From contig MNDB01000016.1 in assembly GCA_001914705.1 (NCBI GenBank), positions 6,311 to 13,442 on the forward strand: a stretch of 7,132 nucleotides of DNA, read 5' to 3'. The notes below the pieces were generated by a model. That model had not been told where the DNA came from. It made no database searches and saw only the letters and a program-made list of their open reading frames with translations. Position 1 is the stretch's first letter. Each line of letters starts with the position of its first letter. Below are positions 1 through 5,692 of the stretch, piece after piece. Made by a program: the position numbers and the translations under genes. The DNA comes from Actinobacteria bacterium 13_2_20CM_68_14. GTDB taxonomy: Bacteria > Actinomycetota > Thermoleophilia > Gaiellales > Gaiellaceae.

Positions 1-513
1 CGTCAGCACCGCCTTCCCGTTTTCGACCTTGTAGCCGACCGGCTCCTGCATCCACGAGTTGGCGACCAGGATGAAATACGCCGAGAGCCAGGTGCCAAGC
101 GTCGCGATCCAGATCGTCGCCAGGTGGATGCGCGGCCCGAGCCGGTTCCAGCCGAAGATCCAGAGCCCGAGGAAGGTCGACTCGAGGAAGAACGCGGCCA
201 GCCCCTCGATCGCGAGTGGCGCGCCGAAGACGTTGCCGACGTACTTTGAGTAGATCGACCAGTTCATCCCGAACTGGAACTCCTGCACGAGCCCGGTCGC
301 GACTCCGATCGCGAAGTTGATCAGCAGGAGCGTCCCGAAGAAGCGCGTCAGCCGCAGCCACGCCTCGTCCCCGCTGCGGTGCCAGAGCGTCTGCATCGTC
401 GCGACCAGCGGTGCCAGCCCGAGCGTCAGCGGCACGAACAGGAAGTGGTACAGGGACGTCGTCGCGAACTGGATCCGGGCGAGATCCACGGCCGTGGACG
501 CGAGCGCGCTCAT
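1..513 (-). CDS. cydA: Cytochrome bd ubiquinol oxidase subunit I (CydA), 5' part; runs off the left edge
   Basis: This is the N-terminal 171 residues of the quinol-oxidising, haem-bearing subunit of the cytochrome bd terminal oxidase, an inner-membrane complex that reduces oxygen to water. The translation follows E. coli CydA closely: the segment around QFATTSLYHFLFVPLTLG carries His23, equivalent to E. coli His19 (a high-spin haem ligand). NFAIGVATGLVQEFQFGMNWS is followed by APLAIEGLAAFFLEST with Glu103 and Glu111, equivalent to E. coli Glu99 and Glu107 of the proton path. The match continues through FILVANSWMQEPVG. The low-spin haem ligands (His186 and Met393 in E. coli) and the Q-loop would lie outside the window. 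The ATG at 511-513 is the only reasonable start, because an in-frame TGA lies three codons upstream. No Shine-Dalgarno is evident; a TAGCTT sits nine bases upstream (see the promoter entry). cydB would be expected beyond the left edge. Identity is near certain. Confidence 0.97.
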   Translation of the reverse strand, partial: MSALASTAVDLARIQFATTSLYHFLFVPLTLGLAPLVATMQTLWHRSGDEAWLRLTRFFGTLLLINFAIGVATGLVQEFQFGMNWSIYSKYVGNVFGAPLAIEGLAAFFLESTFLGLWIFGWNRLGPRIHLATIWIATLGTWLSAYFILVANSWMQEPVGYKVENGKAVLT

Positions 514-522
514 GCCGGGTCA

Positions 523-528
523 AAGCTA
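523..528 (-). promoter_or_regulatory. Possible -10 element (TAGCTT) for a leaderless cydA transcript
   Basis: Read on the minus strand, TAGCTT fits the actinobacterial TANNNT -10 pattern and ends nine bases before the cydA ATG. This spacing would put transcription initiation at or next to the start codon. The lack of a purine-rich ribosome binding site upstream of cydA is consistent with a leaderless message. No convincing -35 hexamer was found at 16-18 bases. This is inference from spacing and a weak motif. Confidence 0.25.
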
Positions 529-673
529 GGAATCAGGCCGCTACGGCACATCGTCCGATGCGGATGAAGCGCCGCGGCCACAGGGGCGTTTCGCCGCTGT
601 CGTCCGGATCGGATGATGCGCTCGCACCCAGGCGGTGCCACCCTTCAGCTTCCGGCCAACAAGGAGAGACGCT

Positions 674-844
674 ATGTGGTACGCAATCGGAGGCTTCGGT
701 GCCTTGCTCTACCTGGTCCTGATCGTCACGCTCGGGGTCGCCACGATCCGGAACGGGCACTGGGTCTTGTTCATCCTCGGGATCTTCCTGCCGTTCTTCT
801 GGATCATCGGCGGCCTGATGCGGCCGGCTCCGCAGGCGGTCTGA
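674..844 (+). CDS. Small two-helix membrane protein, unknown function
   Basis: A 56-residue, very hydrophobic protein. Two membrane segments are apparent, at about residues 4-24 (GGFGALLYLVLIVTLGVA region) and 30-48 (VLFILGIFLPFFWIIGGL), joined by a short polar turn IRNGH. The end, MRPAPQAV, follows the second helix. The ATG at 674 is chosen over the in-frame upstream ATG at 635 because a strong Shine-Dalgarno, AAGGAGAG at 661-668, precedes it by about five bases and the extra N-terminal residues are charged and unlike a membrane leader. The proline-bearing second helix ending in a basic residue loosely recalls the short PLDc_N-type and superinfection-immunity-like actinobacterial membrane proteins, but I cannot assign it to either. 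It is divergent from cydA, with a 160-base spacer (514-673) in which I see no clear promoter on the plus strand. A real gene is likely; the function is unknown. Confidence 0.8.
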   Translation: MWYAIGGFGALLYLVLIVTLGVATIRNGHWVLFILGIFLPFFWIIGGLMRPAPQAV

Positions 845-848
845 CGGC

Positions 849-968
849 ATGCAGCTGAGAAGACGGCGACGGCACCGCCGCGCCATCCGCTTCGAGAGCC
901 AGACGCCGGCCAAGATCGCGGGAGCGTTGTGGATGGCGCGGCTCGTCTGGCGCGGCATCCGAACCTGA
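849..968 (+). CDS. Possible 39-residue basic peptide between the membrane protein and the epimerase
   Basis: An ATG four bases after the preceding stop opens a 40-codon frame. The peptide begins MQLRRRRRHRRAIRFES, so it is strongly arginine-rich, and ends with a tryptophan-containing amphipathic stretch, ALWMARLVWRGIRT. An AGGCGG at 834-839 lies nine bases upstream and could serve as a ribosome binding site. Third codon positions are mostly G or C, as in the surrounding genes. Its stop, TGA at 966-968, lies 40 bases inside the epimerase frame if that gene starts at 929, which counts against it unless the epimerase starts later. No family is recognised. It may be a genuine small gene or just an open frame in a short spacer. 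Confidence 0.3.
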   Translation: MQLRRRRRHRRAIRFESQTPAKIAGALWMARLVWRGIRT

Positions 969-1900
969 TCGAGCCCAGAACGCCGATCGCTCCCTCCGGC
1001 GAGCAGATCGAGCTCGCTTACGGAGACCAGCGGGTGGTCGTCGTCGAGGTCGGCGCCGGCCTCCGCAGCTATTTCGACGACGACCGCGCCGTAGTCGACG
1101 GCTACGAGGCGGACGAGATCGCCACGAGCGGCCGAGGGCAGCTGCTGATCCCCTGGCCGAACCGGATTGAGGACGGCAGCTACGAGTTCGAGGGGGTGCG
1201 CCAGCAACTCCCGCTCGACGAGCCGGAGCGGCAAAACGCGATCCACGGCCTCGTCCGCTGGTCGGCCTGGCGCATCGCCGAACGCGAGCCCGGCCGGGCC
1301 GCGCTCGAACACCTCCTCCACCCGCGGCCGGGTTACCTGTTCTCCCTGGCGCTCCGCGTCGAGTACACGCTCTCCGACGAGGGGCTGACGGTCCGGACCG
1401 AGGCAACGAACCTCGGGAACGAGACCGCGCCGTACGGCAGCGGCGCGCACCCGTATCTCGCAATCGGCGGCGGTCGCGTCGACGGGGCGATGCTCAGGGT
1501 GCCGGCACGGACCGCGCTCGAGGCGAACGAGCGCGGCATCCCGGTCGGCGCGGCGCCCGTTGAGCACACCGACCTCGACTTCCGCGTGATGCGCACGATC
1601 GGCGCAACAAAGCTCGACCACGCATTCACCGACCTCGAGCGCGGCTCCGACGGGCTCGCCCGGGTCGAGCTCACAGCCGATGGCCGGCAAGCGACCCTCT
1701 GGGCCGACGAGTCCTATCCGTACCTGATGGTGTTCACCGGCGACACGCTTGCTGACGGCGGCCGCCGAAGCCTGGCCGTCGAGCCGATGACATGCGCGCC
1801 GAACGCTTTCCGCAGCGGCGACGGGCTGGTCCGCCTGGAGCCGGAGCAGACCCACACCGGCTCCTGGGGGATCGCGCCCGTCGCCGGGCTTGTCTCCTAG
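929..1900 (+). CDS. Aldose 1-epimerase family protein (GalM-like mutarotase)
   Basis: A 323-residue cytoplasmic protein of the galactose-mutarotase-like beta-sandwich superfamily, which interconverts alpha and beta anomers of aldoses. Family landmarks occur in order: PWPNRIEDGSYEFEG at about 75-89; NAIHGLVRW at 103-111 with His106; GAHPYLAIG at 172-180 with His174; TKLDHAFTDL at 227-236 with Asp230; YPYLMVFTGD at 263-272; and VEPMTCAPNAF at 284-294 with Glu285. The two histidines and the glutamate match the catalytic acid and base of GalM, and the aspartate is a likely sugar contact. Length is normal. The only standard start near the conserved region is GTG at 929, preceded by GGGAG at 920-924, a rather short spacing. 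The family homology begins around residue 20, so a shorter N terminus is possible. The true substrate cannot be read from the sequence. Its stop shares CTAG with the converging DUF6325 gene. Confidence 0.92.
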   Translation: MDGAARLARHPNLIEPRTPIAPSGEQIELAYGDQRVVVVEVGAGLRSYFDDDRAVVDGYEADEIATSGRGQLLIPWPNRIEDGSYEFEGVRQQLPLDEPERQNAIHGLVRWSAWRIAEREPGRAALEHLLHPRPGYLFSLALRVEYTLSDEGLTVRTEATNLGNETAPYGSGAHPYLAIGGGRVDGAMLRVPARTALEANERGIPVGAAPVEHTDLDFRVMRTIGATKLDHAFTDLERGSDGLARVELTADGRQATLWADESYPYLMVFTGDTLADGGRRSLAVEPMTCAPNAFRSGDGLVRLEPEQTHTGSWGIAPVAGLVS

Positions 1901-2448
1901 GCGTCGACTCCTGCGGCGTCCTTTGCGGCCGCGCCGACGAGGCCGATCGCGACGAGATCGGCGGCATGGACCCACGCGTCGGAGAGAGTGACTCCTCCGG
2001 CCCGCGCGATCTTGTCGCGCAAGGGAATCGCCCATCGGTGCTCGAGCAGAGCGACCGCAGCGGCGGTGCCATCGGGAATCGCGTCGCTGAGGTACCAGAC
2101 CGCGTCGTCATCGAACACGTGGCCGTCTTCGAGCTCCGCGGCGCCTGCGATCGCGCCGCGCTCGGCTTCTTCCTCGCCGCCCGCGCCAAAACCCACGAGG
2201 GCGCCGACGATTGCGCCGAACTCCTCGGCCTCGTCCTGATCGAGGTCGCTCGTCTGCAGGACCTCGATCTCCCCGTCGTCGTTCTTCTTCACGAGCAGCA
2301 GGTCGATCAAGCGGACGATGTCGTGCTCCTTGAGCCGCTCGAGCTCCTCACGGATCTCGCCGCTGAAATTGTCGCCCTCGAAGCCGACGACCAGCATCTG
2401 AACCGGACCGAGCGTCAGGCCGTCGCCGCTGTGTGTAGGCGTGCTCAT
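1897..2448 (-). CDS. DUF6325 family protein
   Basis: A 183-residue, acidic, probably cytosolic protein. The N-terminal part (residues 14-70) reads GPVQMLVVGFEGDNFSGEI, then REELERLKEHDIVRLIDLLL, then VKKNDDGEIEVLQTSDLD. This is the pattern I recognise for DUF6325 (formerly grouped with DUF1269-like proteins): a beta strand, a helix, then an 'R-IDL-V-K-DG' strand pair. A glycine/glutamate-rich middle (80-105) follows. The C-terminal half, with AAAVALLEHRWAIPLRDKIARAGG at about 129-152, is the family's second 'L-E--WA--L--A---AGG' element. The ATG at 2448 is chosen because it overlaps the stop of the upstream SHOCT gene as ATGA and has GGAGAG just upstream; longer in-frame extensions into the SHOCT gene are shadows. 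The molecular function of the family is unknown to me. The coupling suggests a fixed ratio with the SHOCT protein. Confidence 0.88.
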   Translation of the reverse strand: MSTPTHSGDGLTLGPVQMLVVGFEGDNFSGEIREELERLKEHDIVRLIDLLLVKKNDDGEIEVLQTSDLDQDEAEEFGAIVGALVGFGAGGEEEAERGAIAGAAELEDGHVFDDDAVWYLSDAIPDGTAAAVALLEHRWAIPLRDKIARAGGVTLSDAWVHAADLVAIGLVGAAAKDAAGVDA

Positions 2449-2720
2449 GTGCTCTCCAGAAGCTTCTGCTTCTGCGCGGCGAACTCGTCGTCGGTCAGAA
2501 CTCCCTGCTCGTGTAGCTGCCCGAGCTTGCCGAGTTGATCGATCATGTCGTTGCTCATCCCGCCCGCGGCCGGTGCCGCGGCTTGCTGCGTCTCGACCTC
2601 GTCCAGCCGCGCGTCCCGATCCGCGTCCGCCTCCCGTCCCTCCTGAATCTTCTTGCCCGCGTAGTAGCCGGCTCCCCCGACCATGGCCGCCCGCATGAGT
2701 GGCCGTCGTCGCCTGAACAT
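2445..2720 (-). CDS. SHOCT domain-containing small membrane-associated protein
   Basis: A 91-residue protein in three parts. First comes a basic N terminus, MFRRRRPLMR, leading into a short glycine-rich hydrophobic stretch (about 11-22, AAMVGGAGYYAG). A charged and alanine-rich linker (24-58) follows. The C-terminal SHOCT module (about 60-89) reads DQLGKLGQLHEQGVLTDDEF then AAQKQKLL, with the hallmark 'L-L---G-LT--EF---K--LL'. SHOCT modules are short C-terminal helical units found on many bacterial membrane proteins and thought to mediate interactions. The start ATG at 2718-2720 has GAGG nine bases upstream on the minus strand. It is the first gene of a two-gene unit with DUF6325, joined by an ATGA overlap, which supports joint action. 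The exact role is unknown. Confidence 0.9.
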   Translation of the reverse strand: MFRRRRPLMRAAMVGGAGYYAGKKIQEGREADADRDARLDEVETQQAAAPAAGGMSNDMIDQLGKLGQLHEQGVLTDDEFAAQKQKLLEST

Positions 2721-2837
2721 GGTTCATCGCCTCGCTTTCGTCCGTTATTCGTGCGCCGAGAGGATCGCGCCGAGCGCGCGTTTGGACATCGTCCTGATGG
2801 GATGAACCACCGGATCATCCCCGAGCCGGCGGCGCTA

Positions 2838-2855
2838 TTGACCTGATCGTGTCAA
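2838..2855. promoter_or_regulatory. 18-bp imperfect palindrome in the divergent spacer; possible operator
   Basis: The sequence TTGACCTGATCGTGTCAA pairs at seven of nine positions between its halves. It lies in the 169-base spacer (2721-2889) between the SHOCT/DUF6325 unit and the divergent unknown pair. Each arm ends in TTGAC on its own strand, and on the minus strand the arm reads TTGACA, a perfect -35 hexamer. However, no matching -10 is seen at the right spacing on either strand. A dimeric regulator site is possible. Nothing else stands out in this spacer. Confidence 0.25.
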
Positions 2856-2889
2856 ACGAGGCAGGTCCTCGAACCGCGACCCTGGGTGC

Positions 2890-3150
2890 ATGAATTCGAA
2901 CACCGACGGACGGGGTCACACGCTCGAGACCGGGAAACCGGTCCGGGTCGGCGGAACTGTCGGCGAGGGCTCGACTTCTCTCCCCCTCTCGAGTCCCGCC
3001 GACATCCGTCGTTTCCAGTTCGAGCACGCGCTGCGCGCGATCGAGAACGCCCTGATCCTGCTCGACGGCCGCACGACCGAGGGAGTCGAGATCTCCGCTC
3101 TCGAACGTATTCGAGACGACCTTGCCGTTTTGGTCCGGCTGGCTGCGTGA
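2890..3150 (+). CDS. Hypothetical 86-residue protein, first of a coupled pair
   Basis: I do not recognise a family. The first 35 residues are polar and rich in Gly, Thr and Ser (MNSNTDGRGHTLETG onward). The rest, from SPADIRRFQFEHALRAIENA to the end, looks like two amphipathic helices split by the turn LDGRTTEGVEIS: a helical-hairpin protein without membrane segments or signal peptide. The ATG at 2890 is the only usual start in frame; it has no good ribosome binding site. A hairpin with a GAAA loop lies at 2928-2943 inside the early codons (see findings). The stop overlaps the next gene's GTG as GTGA. Real coding is supported by the overlap and by the regular helical pattern of charged and hydrophobic residues. 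Confidence 0.65.
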   Translation: MNSNTDGRGHTLETGKPVRVGGTVGEGSTSLPLSSPADIRRFQFEHALRAIENALILLDGRTTEGVEISALERIRDDLAVLVRLAA

Positions 3151-3458
3151 CCCAGATGCAGGCCGAAGAGACCCCGCAGTCGGTTCGCTTCGAGATCCCC
3201 GATCTGGCCGCGGCGGTTCGCCTCACGCGCCGTCTCGGCGGGATTTGGGATGTCTCGCTCCAGGACAGCCGCGACATCAATCTCGTCTCCGTTGCCCTAC
3301 GCTCGGACCCGAGCGATCTGGCCGTTCTCCTTCGGAACGTCGAGGCCTGGGTAAAGCAGGAATCCTTGTGCGCGATCCGCTTCGGGGTGGACAGCCGTGA
3401 CTACGTGCTCACGGCCGGCGAGGCGGACTGGGAAGCGATCCCGGCAGCAGTCGGCTAG
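3147..3458 (+). CDS. Hypothetical 103-residue protein, second of a coupled pair
   Basis: No family recognised. The protein is soluble, with alternating strand-like and helix-like stretches: VRFEIPDLAAAVRLTRRLGG (13-32), IWDVSLQDSRDINLVSVAL (33-51), SDLAVLLRNVEAWVKQESL (56-74), CAIRFGVDSRDYVLTAG (75-91). This is consistent with a small alpha/beta fold with a beta-alpha-beta start. The GTG at 3147 is chosen because it overlaps the stop of the 86-residue gene (GTGA); an in-frame ATG at 3156 is an alternative that shortens it by three residues. Translational coupling suggests that the two proteins act together. It ends 36 bases before the stop of the converging response regulator, with a hairpin between. 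Confidence 0.72.
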   Translation: MTQMQAEETPQSVRFEIPDLAAAVRLTRRLGGIWDVSLQDSRDINLVSVALRSDPSDLAVLLRNVEAWVKQESLCAIRFGVDSRDYVLTAGEADWEAIPAAVG

Positions 3459-3469
3459 CCCGCGGGATT

Positions 3470-3490
3470 GCGAGCGCCCAGGTCGCTCGC
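3470..3490. terminator. GC-rich hairpin between convergent genes; likely bidirectional terminator
   Basis: A perfect 7-bp stem, GCGAGCG (3470-3476) with CGCTCGC (3484-3490), closes a 7-base loop. It lies wholly in the 36-base gap between the stop of the 103-residue gene and the stop of the response regulator. There is no T-run on either side, which is common for terminators in high-GC actinobacteria. The placement supports a shared terminator. Confidence 0.5.
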
Positions 3491-3494
3491 TCGG

Positions 3495-4136
3495 TCACGA
3501 ATCTTCGAGCAGCCCGTTGGCAAGCGCGTACCGGACGAGCCCGGCGCGGCTCGACAGCCTGAGTTTCTGCATGATGTGCGCGCGGTGGCTCTCGGCGGTA
3601 CGTACCGAGATGTACAGCTCCTTCGCGATCTCCTGATTCGTGTGGCCGAATGCGAGCAGCCGTAGTACCTCGCGTTCCCGCTCGGAGAGCGGGTCCTCGT
3701 CGGCGCGTCGACGCTCTGCGGTCTCCGCCGCCACGAGCCGCGCGCCGAGCTCGGGATGGACATAACGACCGCCGCCGACAACCTCGCGGATGGCCGCAAC
3801 GAGTTCGGCGTCGGCACCTTCTTTGAGCAGATAGCCACGGGCTCCGGCCTCGAACGCCTCGCGGACGTCTCGCGGGTCGTCTTGCATCGAGAGCACGAGC
3901 ACCTTCGCCTCGGGCCGCTCCTCCAGGACTTGCGGCACAGCCGGGATCCCGCTCTGGTCGGACATCATCACGTCCATTAAGACGACGTCGGGCTTCGTGC
4001 TTCGTGCTTCGAAGATAGCCTCGCGGGCGCTGCGCGCCTCGCCGACCGCCTCCAGATCGTCCTCGGCGTTGACGAGCATCGTCAGCCCTGCCCGCACGAC
4101 GGCATCGTCCTCCACGATCAGCACCCGAACTCTCAC
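3495..4136 (-). CDS. NarL/LuxR-family two-component response regulator
   Basis: A 213-residue cytoplasmic DNA-binding regulator. The receiver domain covers about residues 1-118. It has the acidic pocket Glu9-Asp10-Asp11 (VLIVEDD), the phospho-acceptor Asp55 in VVLMDVMM, the switch Ser83 in VLVLSMQDD, and Lys105 in GYLLKEGAD. A short linker leads to a LuxR-type helix-turn-helix (about 149-208). This starts PLSEREREVLRLLAFGHTNQ and continues EIAKELYISVRTAESHRAHI, then MQKLRLSSRAGLVRYA. All expected residues for phosphorylation and DNA binding are present. The GTG at 4134-4136 is preferred over an in-frame GTG at 4184 because it gives the canonical receiver beginning M-R-V-R-V-L-I-V-E-D-D; neither has a good ribosome binding site. 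No histidine kinase is visible in the window, so the partner must lie elsewhere. It is divergent from the MFS gene with a 179-base spacer and could regulate it. Confidence 0.95.
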   Translation of the reverse strand: MRVRVLIVEDDAVVRAGLTMLVNAEDDLEAVGEARSAREAIFEARSTKPDVVLMDVMMSDQSGIPAVPQVLEERPEAKVLVLSMQDDPRDVREAFEAGARGYLLKEGADAELVAAIREVVGGGRYVHPELGARLVAAETAERRRADEDPLSEREREVLRLLAFGHTNQEIAKELYISVRTAESHRAHIMQKLRLSSRAGLVRYALANGLLEDS

Positions 4137-4299
4137 GAGACAGGCACCGCCCAGGCGGCGAACCGAAGCCCGTTGGGCAGGCACTTTTCGCTCGGCGTCA
4201 CCGTTTCCACGAATTCAGAGTACCCAGGCGGGGTGCCAACGATCAACACGCCGCAGCACCTGTCCAGGGTGTCCGTGCAAGTGTTGGACGTGCCGCCCG

Positions 4300-4305
4300 T
4301 AGCCT
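4300..4305 (+). promoter_or_regulatory. Possible -10 element (TAGCCT) for a leaderless MFS transcript
   Basis: TAGCCT fits TANNNT and ends ten bases before the GTG of the MFS gene, which has no recognisable ribosome binding site (the bases just upstream are pyrimidine-rich). The arrangement mirrors that upstream of cydA. No clear -35 is seen. In the rest of the spacer I note only short, unconvincing inverted repeats such as GTCCA (4262-4266) with TGGAC (4285-4289). Confidence 0.22.
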
Positions 4306-4315
4306 TCTTCCACCC

Positions 4316-5692
4316 GTGACGAGCACCCCCTCTCGTCCTGACCGGTCCTCCTCAGCGCTCGCGCTGTTCGTCGCGGCGGCCGTTGCGATCGCGTTCGCCG
4401 ACTCCTCGGTCGTCGTACTGGCGCTGCCGCAGCTCTACGTCCAATTCCACACGACCATCGAGGGCGTGGCCTGGGTGGTCACCACCTACAACGCGGCCGT
4501 GGCGGTTGCTGCGCTCGGACTGATCATGTTCGTCCATCGATTGAGCGCGACCGCGGTCCTGGTCGCGGGTCTCGTGGTCTTCATGGCGGCCTCGATCGCC
4601 TGTTCGCTCGCCGGCGGCCTCGGGTTCCTGATCGCTGCTAGAACGGTCCAGGGTGTCGGTGCGGCGCTGCTCCTGGCGGGCGCGCTACCGGTGTTGGCGG
4701 TGCTGAGAGGGTCGGCGGCGCGAGGGGCCCGCGTCTGGACGCTGGCCGGCACCTTCGGCCTCGCGCTCGGACCAGCCCTCGGAGGCGTTCTGACTCAGGC
4801 ATTCGACTGGCGCGCGATCTTCGCGGCCCAGGCTCCCATAGCGGCCCTCGGACTAGTTGCAGCGGCCCGGGTCCGCGGAGAAGCCTTCGTCGAGGAGGGC
4901 TGGCGTCCGTCGCTCGCCCGACTGCTGCCCGCGAACCTGTGCCTCGGCCTCGTGTTTGGTGCGCTTGTGGGTGCGCTGTTCCTCGCCGTCCTGCTTGTGA
5001 TCACCGGATGGGGTCATTCGCCGATCGCGGGGGCGGCGATCGTCAGCATCCTCCCTGCCGCGACCCTCCTGGCGCGGCCATTGGCGGCACGTCTGCCGCG
5101 CCTGACCGCAGTCTATGGGGGCGCGAGCCTGCTGACGGCGGGCCTCGTCGGGCTTGCCCTGCTCCCCTTCGCGAGCATCTGGCTCGCGATGTACGCGCTC
5201 GCCCTCTGTGGCTTCGGGCTCGGGTTGGCGGTGCCGATCCTTTCCGACCTTGCGCTCGATCTGGGAGCCGGGCTGACTCGTAGCGGCACGCTCACGATCG
5301 GCGTTCGCCACCTGGGCCTCGTGCTCGCGCTCGCACTGATCGCGCCCTTGCTCGCCTCGGAGCTCCCGGCCGCAAGTGACCGGGCGCTCCTGCGTGCGAC
5401 GGCCGTCCTCCTCGACTCGCCTGTCGGGCTCTCGAAGAAAGTCCCGGTCGCGCTCGATCTTCGCGGTGCCTTCGCTCAGGCCCGCCAGGGGGAGATTCCC
5501 GATCTATCCCGGCCGTTCGACGCACACGGCGCCCGGCACGATCGGCAGCTCGCGGCGACGCGCGACTCGCTCATCGGCACGATCGAGAGCACGATCACCC
5601 GCGCGTTCCGACCGGCATTCTTCCTGTCGGCGGCGCTAGCCGCCCTGGCAGCCCTCGTCGCGTTCCTCTTCAGGCGCAGGATCGTCTCGTGA
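4316..5692 (+). CDS. MFS transporter, DHA2/EmrB-QacA-like, with a long loop before the last helix
   Basis: A 458-residue inner-membrane transporter, probably a proton-driven exporter. I count about twelve membrane segments, near residues 13-37, 51-73, 79-100, 102-129, 139-161, 166-185, 206-230, 234-255, 265-284, 286-310, 326-348 and 432-452. Helix 1 carries ADSSVVVLALP, matching the DHA2 'D-T-V-ALP' motif. RTVQGVGAAL (109-118) is motif B. GTFGLALGPALGGVL (145-159) is the antiporter motif C, followed by DWRAIFAAQAP (164-174). The loop between helices 2 and 3 (MFVHRLSATA) lacks the usual motif A 'G-L-DR-GRR'. A segment of about 83 residues (349-431) before the last helix is soluble and mixed-charge, predicted extracellular; QacA-type exporters have a related but differently built loop there. 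The GTG at 4316 has no Shine-Dalgarno. The stop overlaps the next gene (GTGA). The substrate is unknown. Confidence 0.9.
   Translation: MTSTPSRPDRSSSALALFVAAAVAIAFADSSVVVLALPQLYVQFHTTIEGVAWVVTTYNAAVAVAALGLIMFVHRLSATAVLVAGLVVFMAASIACSLAGGLGFLIAARTVQGVGAALLLAGALPVLAVLRGSAARGARVWTLAGTFGLALGPALGGVLTQAFDWRAIFAAQAPIAALGLVAAARVRGEAFVEEGWRPSLARLLPANLCLGLVFGALVGALFLAVLLVITGWGHSPIAGAAIVSILPAATLLARPLAARLPRLTAVYGGASLLTAGLVGLALLPFASIWLAMYALALCGFGLGLAVPILSDLALDLGAGLTRSGTLTIGVRHLGLVLALALIAPLLASELPAASDRALLRATAVLLDSPVGLSKKVPVALDLRGAFAQARQGEIPDLSRPFDAHGARHDRQLAATRDSLIGTIESTITRAFRPAFFLSAALAALAALVAFLFRRRIVS

Noticed and set aside
549..560. Inverted repeat CATCG-TC-CGATG upstream of cydA
   Set aside because: The two-base loop is too tight for a stable hairpin and the arms are short. 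No supporting context as an operator.
1876..1889. Hairpin GCCCG/CGGGC with a four-base loop followed by TTGTCT at the end of the epimerase
   Set aside because: Only a 5-bp stem, inside coding sequence and before the stop. Not strong enough to call a terminator.
533..2035. A 500-codon open frame on the minus strand opposite the epimerase
   Set aside because: Its product is arginine- and aspartate-rich with no recognisable motif, and it is the mirror of a well-supported epimerase gene. Long antisense frames are expected in high-GC DNA.
2457..2468. Perfect 12-bp palindrome CAGAAGCTTCTG
   Set aside because: It encodes conserved SHOCT residues (QKLLE) and lies within the coding region. A restriction-site-like palindrome of this size can occur by chance.
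2449..2727. N-terminal extension of the DUF6325 frame to an upstream ATG at 2727
   Set aside because: The extension is low-complexity Arg/Gly/Ala sequence overlapping the SHOCT gene. The ATG at 2448 has its own ribosome binding site and an ATGA overlap.
4217..4246. Minus-strand promoter for the response regulator: TTGATC, 18 bases, TACTCT
   Set aside because: Both hexamers match the consensus poorly and the implied leader is about 70 bases. I could not separate it from chance.
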